Shown here one piece after another: positions 56,218 to 64,000 of a DNA stretch of 64,000 nt (position 1 is the first letter of the stretch; each line of letters opens with the position of its first letter). The DNA comes from Diplolepis rosae (lineage: Eukaryota > Arthropoda > Insecta > Hymenoptera > Diplolepididae). The position numbers were made by a program, and so were the translations under genes. A model generated the notes under the pieces. The model did no database searches, was not told where the DNA came from, and saw nothing but the letters and a program-made list of their open reading frames with translations. The DNA is taken from NCBI GenBank assembly GCA_030998225.1, contig JAPYXD010000170.1:992001-1056000 (forward strand), read 5' to 3'.

Positions 56218-56958
56218 GTGAGCAATTTTTCCAATCCATTTTTTTTAAGCCACAACGTCAGCGTATTTCTCGCTTTTTCCATCATGTCACAGATTGTCAA
56301 ACATTTTTCCTTTTGTCGATTTATGAAGCCACGATGGAATTCTCACTTTGTCGAAGCCATGCAAAAAGCATATAAAAAGTAGTGTAAGACTTTTATTTAT
56401 GATAATAAGAAAACGGTAAAAAAGCGTCAAAAATCGAACAATTGAGGCGAAAAGTAAATGGAAAAAAGTGGAGGCAGCGAAAATCAAGCCCGCAATCTTC
56501 TTCCTAACGGGTGTTTTTGTAAGTGCTTGAGAAATCCTGAATGAAATAAAACACTGCAAAATTGATTTAATATTTTTTCTCTTTTTTTGATAAAAGTAAA
56601 TTTAATGCAAAATATGTTTTGAAAATAATTTCCGGCATTTGTCCACCACGGCTAATCGTCATGAAGCGCATCCGATCAGTCCAATTTTGTACCACTTTTT
56701 AAAATATTTGTACAGTATCCCAGAACTAATGGTACATATTTTACATACAAATTCCTCATAAAAAATTGAGTCCAAAATTCTAATAAAAATGTTTTTCAGG
56801 TGCATAATTAACAAGTTATTAACAATTTAAGATGACCAATCAGAAAATCGGATTTGGTAGGCGGGAATACATGTGCATGTGAGAATTCAACTTCAGTACA
56901 TATAATTTCTTCTTCGCTGCTGGTATAGCTTGCATTTCTGCAGTATGTATATTAACTA

Positions 56959-57300
56959 TTAGGTTGGCAACAAAGTCATTTCATTTTTTTCATGATTTTC
57001 AAAGCAAGTTAAATAGTACAAATAACAAGCATTAATCAGTTACGTATTGACTTTTTTTAGATGATCTTTTGCCATCTCTCAGTCAGCTTCATAATTCCGC
57101 TTTCGTAGAAAGTTTGGCTCTAAGAGGCAAAAAACTGAATCAACTCATTTTTGACAGCTTTATTTAAATCGAATGTTTTTCCGTTCAAGTGGTTTTGAAG
57201 TGAACGGAATAAATAATCATCGGGTTGTGTCTTCTTCTTCTTGTTTGTGGGATCATCGGATGTTGCAAGGTCAGGACTATACGGTGGATGAGGCATCACT
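56959..57300 (-). pseudogene. Mariner transposase C-terminal fragment with 3' TIR
   Basis: The end TTAGGTTGGCAACAAAGTCA (56,959) is a mariner-type TIR. Inland, the minus strand gives the third catalytic Asp region: PHPPYSPDLATSD (about 57,290), an insertion of Lys/Gln/Pro codons, then DDYLFRSLQNHLNGKTFDLN and AVKNELIQFFASRAK (to about 57,110). The fragment ends there; the rest of the gene and the other TIR are gone. Confidence 0.75.
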
Positions 57301-57590
57301 TCCCAGTTATGAAAAGACTTAGTGGAAATCTAAAACAATTCTAAGTAGATCGGAAATATGTGCAGAGGTTAATGGAGTAGTTATGGAATGAACTTGAAAA
57401 ATAATTTTGTATTTGGTCGCAAAGATTCAATGTGAAGTTGTAGTTACAGCCGCTGAGACATACTGCATGAATGCAAGCCATACCAGCAGTAAAGGGAAAA
57501 TTACATGCACTAAAATTGGATTCTCACATACTCTCGACAGTGGCACATGTATTCCCGCCCACCAGATCCGATTTTCTGATTGGTCATCTT

Positions 57591-57728
57591 TAGTTTGAAT
57601 AATTTTTTCTGTGAAAAAAGAAACGCTTCCATTCTGCTGGGTACCAAGCCCAGGACCTTTCGATACGCAGCGGATCGATACCCAGCGGAGTGGAAGCGTT
57701 CCTTTTTTCACAGAAAAAATTGTTCAAA
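57591..57728. repeat. Palindromic mini-element
   Basis: Arms of about 45 bp: TTTTTTCTGTGAAAAAAGAA and CGCTTCCA...CTGGGTA, mirrored by TACCCAGCGGAGTGGAAGCG and CTTTTTTCACAGAAAAAA. The centre is GC-richer (CCAAGCCCAGGACC). It would fold into a near-perfect hairpin. Confidence 0.85.
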
Positions 57729-58504
57729 TATATATTGAAAATTCCATCTGGTCTTAAATGACGTTAATTCTTAATCACAGGTTGATAAGGTCGATATGAT
57801 AGAGTTCGGTTATCATGGTGAGTGATACACTGTTCTAATTATCGACATAATCGACTGAAATGATTTGGAAAAAATTTGTATATAGTTCATCAGTTGTTAA
57901 TAACTCGTTAATTATGCACCTAACAAATTTTTGTATTAGAATTTACGACTCCATTTTTTACAAGGAATTTGTACGTAAAATATGTACCTTGAGTTCTGGG
58001 ACACCCTGTATAATACTTATCATTAATAATTATTAATTGATTAATCAATTATAATTATTATTAATAATACTTATTTCATCAATGGCTTGATTATTATTCA
58101 ACTCCAAAATGCTTCCAGAATTGTTGGTTTGTCAGTATTTATACAACATAAAGATTTTATACAACATAAAGATTCAACATACCCCTAAAAAATAATTTGG
58201 AGGCGTCAAATCAAACTGTCGTCAGCTGTAGGATTTACTGTTCCCTTTAGCCTCGTTTTGTACCAGAGGAAGTTTTGGTCGTCCGACTATTAAAATGGTG
58301 TCTGGTCCGATCCGCTCTTATGGATATTCTGTTGAAATACGCGATGGTAACTTGTACGTGACAATAAAGTGTTTTTAACTATTTTAAGTGCCCGTGTAGC
58401 TGTAAGACGCGTATGAGTAAGTTTATGGAATACAAGGATTACCTCAAAATAGTGGACAGAAAAAAATTAGATGCAGATAAAGGTGAAGAGTCAGCAGACA
58501 GTTA

Positions 58505-58770
58505 GAATACGTGAGTGACTTGAATTCAGTGTTCAAGATAATGGGAATGTTCGACATGTGTCTGAAGAAATCCAAAGCGTTACACATTGTGTGCCACAAC
58601 AACCTAGAAAGCATAAAGTTAAAAAACTATAAAAATGTAACGACATTTTTTTATGAGTTTGAGAGAGCAACAGACGAATTGAAGAGTGCAGGTGCCAATC
58701 TGAGTGAACAAGAAAAGCTTAATTATATGCTCAAAACTTTGCCGAAAGAGTAGATATATTGGTGATCTCA
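58505..58770 (+). pseudogene. Ty1/copia gag fragment
   Basis: The frame 58,511-58,753 reads KALHIVCHNNLESIKLKNYK, then NVTTFFYEFERATDELKSAG and EQEKLNYMLKTLPKE, the copia-type gag (UBN2) region that follows the FxxL helices. Stops flank it and no pol was found. Upstream (58,250-58,500) may be the element's leader. Confidence 0.7.
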
Positions 58771-60161
58771 TTAATATATTACTTGAAGCGGGAAGAAGAG
58801 TAGAATATCTAAAGAGTAAAATAAAAATGAATATTACGCATGGCCTTCAAAAAATAATTAAAAATAAAATTAATTATTTTTGACCTGCATACGTGACGGC
58901 TACACAAACTGTGGGACACAATGTTTCCTTTTTTTTTTATTTTCGTGGTTTCGCGGTCTTTCTACCCTCGTCTGAGGGTGCCTTATCTTCACCAAGTTTT
59001 CTTAATTCTATTATGATAGGATGATGAAAATGAATTTATAAAACGAAATTTGGTTAATAATGATTCCCAATTGTGTCAATATTTATTTGCTCAAAAAATG
59101 ATTATTACAAAAAAAATTGATAACGATACTGATACCCTACCAGTTGAGGACGACGACTGGGTCTTGGATTTATTTGTTGGTCGAGACTTAAGGGGTTATA
59201 TAGCTTTTTCTCTAGGAAAATACAGGGTTGTTATTTATTTCTTTAATCATGTTACCATAGTTTTATTCAAATGCGATAAAAAATTCCAAAAAGTACATCT
59301 CTTGTTGTGTTTTTGTGTAAAATTTCGAGTGCAAATTCGGAAAATTAGAGAAGGTACACTCCTTGCCGCAGAACTCCTTTTGTTTGTAATGGCTTACTGT
59401 GAACATAAAATAACGGTAACGGCTCAGCTGGGAAAAAAACTACGTTAGTATATAGTGTGACCTTGTTCGTGAACGAAGGATTTCACAAAAAAAATTTTTT
59501 TTAATTTACAGTGATATTTTTTTCAAAAAAGTCGATTTTTTAAGGTCGAAACATTGATTTTTCCACAAAAAAACAGAAGGATTTGTCTGAAAAAATTTCT
59601 TGGTTCACGAACTAGCTATTGTTAGTACAAACAACCCCTTCAAATTTCAAATTGATCGATGTAGTGGTTAGCGAGATATCGTGCTCACCGCGATGGCATT
59701 TTTTCAAAAATACGATTCCGAGATAATCGCGTTTCGAATTGTTTTGTTCTCTCCACTTTTTTTTCGCAACCCTAGTGTTGGTTTTTTTAAAAGGAAAATC
59801 TCCCCGTCGTTTTGAGATTGGACGGGATAAATTTCTCGTTTTTTTGTTCGACCCCAAGTTGTCGAAGCACTATTAGCGTATTAAACTAACTGACCAGCGG
59901 CGTGCCCCAATTTACCGTAGAGCGCGAATCGAAGTGGTGAAAAATATTCGAAAAAATAATTTTCCGCATGACAACCCCGCGAAAGGCTTCTGTCGGATAG
60001 AAGATTTAAATATTTTTTTCATCCGCCCACTGTGTACTTTTGAGACTTGCTACCTTAGCCTTCTTGCCGTTTTCTAGAAGCTTACGAGCTCCATTTTGAA
60101 TAAAATATAGTTGAAAGTACGCTAAGACTATTTTTTCAATCTGTAACAGAGATACATTTAC
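58771..60161. other. 1.4 kb without a recognised gene
   Basis: The frame 59,050-59,448 (132 codons) has no domain I recognise. GTTCGTGAAC-type palindromes lie near 59,466 and 59,608. AT-rich elsewhere. Confidence 0.35.
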
Positions 60162-60910
60162 TTAAGGGGAGGTTCTCCTCTTTTTAGCCAAAAATGAAGC
60201 GGAATTTGATAATTTACTGTCGGATAGTGAAAAAACATATGAAAAAACGGTTATGATGGTTTATTAAGCCATCTTTTTAAAATACAAAAGAAAATTCTTT
60301 ATGACAAAATCTAATATGGTGGCCCCAAAATGGCGGGTCTTGTCATCCTTTGAAAGCGAGACGTTGTTCGATAACGTCAAGGTTGTAGCCACTTGTAGTG
60401 AACTGAAATCAAAAATTTGTTTTTTATAGTCAAGTTTATAAAATTCCCTATACCTTATACCTATTTCTAAAGAATTTTCATTAAAAATTATCCAATTCAT
60501 GCATAATCAAAGAAAAAGTTGATTGTACCCTCTTTTTATTAAAGTTTTTTCTTATTAAACGACTATTATTTAACAATTGCTTATGTTTATATTAGGTATA
60601 AGTTATACAAAAAATCATACTCTTCCAGGAACATTTTAGATGAAGTAAATCGGATCAGTAGATCATGAGCTATGCTTGACGTTAGGATAAACAAAAAGGA
60701 TTTCGAGATAAACGCGTTTAAAGTTGTAAGTCTCACATACACGTTCCAAGAAAACCATCATCACTGGATACTCGAGTACGCTTTAATAAGATAAATATGC
60801 TGCGGATCGAAAAATCCTTTTGCACAAATATTCTAGGCATTGTTACCTTTCATTTGATAAAAAAAAAGAAATCGATTTTTTGAAAAAAAAGAGGAGAACC
60901 TCCTCCTAAT
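60162..60910. mobile_element. 750-bp TIR element (GAGGTTCTCCTCTTTTT ends)
   Basis: GGGGAGGTTCTCCTCTTTTT at about 60,167-60,186 and the complement AAAAAGAGGAGAACCTCCTCC at about 60,886-60,906. The interior is AT-rich and non-coding (the minus-strand frame 60,264-60,500 has no domain). Non-autonomous DNA transposon. Confidence 0.8.
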
Positions 60911-62025
60911 AAACTAATGTCATTTGGATGAAAATACACTATTAGCCTATGAGTGGACCATTGTTAATAAAGCTATACAAGTTTCGGTTAATATGACGAA
61001 AGGTATCAGAATTTGGATTAACAAATTATAAGAAAAGTTCAAATTAATATCGAATTCCGAGTTATTTCAAAAGATCGGGAAGCGATTATGTTTATTATAC
61101 AAAAATTCTCATTTGGCAATAGACTCAAAAAAATTTTAATTCTTCCAAATTCCTTGTCAGCATGTCCGACATAAAATCCTACAATCATCCTAATTTCCGA
61201 CCAGGGTACCATCGATACGAACTGTGGAGGTAAACCGAATTCAAGTCAAAAGCACAGTTACTCGAGCAACCTGGAATCGAACAGAACTACTCGAGAGTAG
61301 AAACAGTAAAGTTCGACCTTGCACGCTCGTGAATCGGAACCAATTAAGCGAGCGTGAAACAAGGGAAATCTTTAATCCGACTGGAGCCATGCACAAGGTT
61401 GAAAGCGCGGGAAGTCGAGTCAAGTGGCCAGTGAGCCGCGAGTGCTAATAGTGCGTATCTAGTTTGCTGTGGGGCAAATAAAAGTCTTCAGAGAAAAATC
61501 ATCTTGGCGAATCTTAAAATTACAAGAAGAGTTTCTAAGGTGGGGACTTTTTAAAAATTATTACGAGGTACTGATGAGGAAAATGGAGCAATTTTAACGC
61601 ATTGCTCATCGTCTGGTTGAAAGTCACTCATTTTTTGTTATCTCTTTCTAAAGTTACAAGTTAAGGATCGCGAAAGACAGATGCGCGTGTGTTGTCTAGT
61701 TCTCGCAAAAGACATGAGCTGTGACGAAAGTCACAAGAAAATTAAGGAACAATTATATCAAGACCAGGATCACACAGCTGACAGGAGCAGACAACAGGAA
61801 AACAGCACGAAATTCCTTTTCTCTATTTACGAGAAAATTTGTTCAAATGCTCGTTCTCTGGAAGATGATAATGATGTGGTCATAAATTGTTTGTTGGATT
61901 TGTTTGAATCAAACTAGTCGACATCTACAACTTTGCAGATGCTCCTGCACGAAAAAAAATCTGGTAGAGATGCTGCACTACCTCTGGTGCCCCTGCGTCA
62001 CTACACTGGAGGGCGACTACAACGC
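60911..62025. other. 1.1 kb, upstream part of the rosa element or intron
   Basis: Frames 61,224-61,448 and 61,681-61,917 are not recognised. The N-terminal half of the downstream transposase should lie here but cannot be identified. Confidence 0.35.
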
Positions 62026-62029
62026 TCTT

Positions 62030-62651
62030 TATAGGTTTATAGGTCTCATTTTTGAGTCATGTGCTTTTTTCTGATGAAGCTAACTTCGCAAATACGGGAA
62101 ATGTCGATAGGCATAATATGCATTATTGGGCAAATGAGAACTGTACCATTTCAACATCCGTGGTCCGTTAATTATTGGTGCGGCATTGTCGGCGATCACG
62201 TCATTGGTCCATATTTTTATAAGGTTGCTTGATTGGGCAAGTTTACGCAAACTTTCTGCAAGACGTACTGCCTCAATTAATGGAAGACGTGCCCTTGCAT
62301 ATTCGCATGAACATGTGGATGCAACACGACGGTGCACTACCCCATTATGCTCTGTGTTCAAGACAAGTGATCAATGAGATTTTTGACGATGAGTGGATAG
62401 GACGGGGCAGATTTGTAGCTTTGTCACCTCTTTCGCCAGATTTAAGATCACCAGATTACTTTTTATGGGGTTTTATCAAAGAACGCGTAATGGCGGTAGC
62501 ACCTACCACGATTGACGACATGAAAGAAAGTATACGCCGAGCATGTACCGAAATTACACCACAAATGTTGGCTGCAGTTATACGGTCTTTTCATCAGCGA
62601 ATTAACAAATGTTTACAAGTCAAGGGCCATCACTTCAAGCATCTTCTGTAA
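62030..62651 (+). pseudogene. Mariner transposase, DD41D (rosa-like)
   Basis: The first acidic block FSDEANF (about 62,070) is in another frame. The intact frame 62,229-62,651 reads QVYANFLQDVLPQLMEDVPL, MWMQHDGALPHY with the second Asp, then WIGRGRFVALSPLSPDLRSP-DYFLWGF with the third, and ends KCLQVKGHHFKHLL. I count 41 residues between the second and third Asp, the DD41D spacing of rosa-type mariners. The frame between the two pieces is broken near 62,170-62,230. A candidate right end, CGCCTCACCCTGTATA, is at about 62,981-62,996. Confidence 0.78.
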
Positions 62652-63574
62652 GTAGACCCAAACAAAGGTTAGTGCATCCTTTGAAAGTGATTATTCCGAT
62701 ATATTTCGATTTTTCGACTATTTTCATACTTTGCGTGACTAGAATGATCTTGTGTTGTAGGTCGCTGAATTCGTCTTAAAATCGGTAATAATTTCATCAA
62801 AAAAAATACATGGTTCCATTTTAAAAAGTGGAGTTGACCTTGACGTAGTTTCAGCGCCTCCACCGATAAAAAAATAGGGTGATCGAGTATTACGGCCTTC
62901 TCAAACACTAAAACTTTTGTCTGAAACATTTTTGGATATGATCAATGGTTTAAGTGCTATTGCTCTGTAACACTTTATGCGCCTCACCCTGTATATATAT
63001 ATATATAGATTACACAATTTCAATAGGCACTTCCATGTAAATCATAAAAAACTTGAAAGTTATACTTTCACCTTATTTCGCATTTGCCTGACGATGCGGT
63101 GAATTACACTCTCTATCAGAAGGAGCGCTGTGTTTCTACGGTGTAAGTCAACTACTCCCTAGAAAAGGGGCAGTTGCTCACGCACAGAGGGAACGCAGCA
63201 TACCGAAATGTACTGTCACATAACTCTCATCCGGTAAACGCAACAGCTCTACCGCTAGGGTCAGCATATGTACCAAATTTTTTTTCCGTATGGTCATTTA
63301 TTTTTTTGTTTAAAACACATTAAGATAGATGCATTTCAAAGTAAGATACATTTACATGTGAAGTAAAATTTACCAGTCACTTTTTACTTCCGTTCCGTAA
63401 GTGGGAAAAAACTTCCCAAATCTTTCTTCTTGCGAATTTGACACGTACTCTAGCGTTTTTCTGGAATAAAAAAGTCTATCGAAATTCTTTGTTCCAAAAA
63501 GACTCTTTACTACTATATTTTTCAATTATTTTCTTCTTTTTATTTGATGAATTTTGATTGGTTCGCTGTTACAG
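62652..63574. other. 3' part of intron 1 of the Sidestep-like gene
   Basis: After the mariner end, a TATATA run (62,994-63,006) and sequence with nothing recognised, up to the acceptor GTTCGCTGTTACAG at 63,574. Confidence 0.5.
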
Positions 63575-63707
63575 TACCAGTGAGATTAGTTTGGGCTGTA
63601 GAAGGCGATAATGTTGAATTACCGTGTGATATTACACCTCCAACACCAGGGGACACTGTAAGCATGATACTATGGTTCAAAGATAGTGATGGAATTCCCC
63701 TTTACAA
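63575..63707 (+). CDS. Sidestep-like Ig cell-surface protein, exon 2 (first Ig domain)
   Basis: 133 nt with acceptor TTACAG before and donor GTAAGA after. Translated in the phase set by exon 1 it is open throughout: PVRLVWAVEGDNVELPCDIT, then PPTPGDTVSMILWFKDSDGI-PLYK. This is the N-terminal half of an Ig V-type domain: the B-strand Cys (ELPCDI) and the C-strand Trp (LWFKD) are in place; the partner Cys must be in a later exon. VEGDNVELPCDI..PPTPGDTVSMILWFKD is typical of the first Ig domain of insect Sidestep-family proteins. The rest of the gene lies beyond the window. Confidence 0.8.
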
Positions 63708-63800
63708 GTAAGAAATATTTTTTACTTTAATAAGTTTTCTAAGTTCCTTTCGCTTGTTTCTATTTTCAGTTCACATTTTTACATTTGAATTGCTTGTATC

Positions 63801-63926
63801 CAGGTAGGAATGAAACAAATAACTTCGAGGCGCATCATGCTTTTCTTGACAAAACACTGCGTGTCCACATGGCATTGTGGGAAAAAGCGTGATGTGCCTC
63901 GAAATTTCCGATTCCATTTCTACCTG
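63801..63926. mobile_element. 126-bp palindromic MITE
   Basis: CAGGTAGGAATGAAAC...TTCGAGGCGCATCATGCTTT is mirrored by AAAGCGTGATGTGCCTCGAA...TTCCATTTCTACCTG. Arms of about 45 bp and a short loop. It lies about 95 bp after the exon 2 donor. Confidence 0.85.
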
Positions 63927-64000
63927 TGTAAAAAATCAAATGTTTGATTGGAATTTTGAAATTTTCAAAACAACAATGCTGAGTTTGATGAGAGCAAGGA

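Larger units (their letters stand above)
56713..58008. mobile_element. Composite fold-back element, TA-flanked
   Basis: Outer TIRs: CAGTATCCCAGAACTAATGG at 56,713 and the complement of a CAGGGTGTCCCAGAACTCAA end at 58,008, each flanked by TA. The left arm (56,713-56,957) matches the right arm in two blocks, 57,445-57,597 and 57,890-58,008. The right arm is split by about 290 bp that includes a perfect-looking palindrome (57,591-57,728). The loop holds a mariner fragment (56,959-57,300). It is a nested product of at least three insertions, all within intron 1 of the Sidestep-like gene. Confidence 0.8.

Noticed and set aside
59050..59448. 132-codon ORF
   Set aside because: Open but without any recognisable motif, splice context or element ends; kept only as part of the intron description.
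61681..61917. 78-codon ORF upstream of the rosa-like transposase
   Set aside because: Does not resemble the N-terminal half of a mariner transposase and has no other domain.

Overview
This is an AT-rich, repeat-dominated stretch of an animal nuclear genome, almost certainly an insect. Hymenoptera is my best guess but the sequence does not prove it. The evidence is eukaryotic splice sites, a secreted Ig-domain gene of the insect Sidestep type, R1-clade and copia elements, several mariner families (including a DD41D/rosa type), pogo, hAT, and a Ty3/gypsy element with envelope genes. Nearly every coding region apart from the two exons of the Ig gene is a decayed mobile-element gene.

Layout. 0.5-18 kb: a 73-bp satellite, large fold-back elements, one mariner with target-site TAs and a second one internally deleted, tandem arrays of about 150 and 168 bp, and pieces of an AT-rich repeat family ending in GCGAAGC mini-hairpins. 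18.3-23 kb: a non-autonomous TIR element split by a pogo-like transposon; the pogo gene has three in-frame nonsense codons. 23.3-25.3 kb: a decayed, intron-containing host-type gene. 26.5-40 kb (minus strand): the centre of interest, a 13.5-kb endogenous retrovirus-like element. 40.5-55.6 kb: a second GCGAAGC repeat copy, LINE fragments, a hAT pseudogene, and a TIR transposon coding for an uncharacterised protein family. 56.1-63.7 kb: exons 1 and 2 of the Sidestep-like gene, separated by a 7.4-kb intron filled with transposons.

The retroelement, read on its own strand, runs: LTR with a TATA box, tRNA-Gly-type primer site, AT-rich leader, (gag, protease and RT missing), integrase, a small CARD-like ORF, a chuvirus-type glycoprotein gene, an ORF with two or three dsRNA-binding domains, and an errantivirus/baculovirus-F-type env. 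A 4.6-kb R1-like LINE sits inside the LTR, flanked by a 7-bp target duplication. All these genes are broken. The genes are tightly spaced on one strand, which suggests one virus-like transcription unit that had gained a second envelope and two candidate anti-host proteins: the dsRNA-binding protein against RNAi and the CARD against apoptosis. That reading is inference. The domain calls come from reading the translations by eye.
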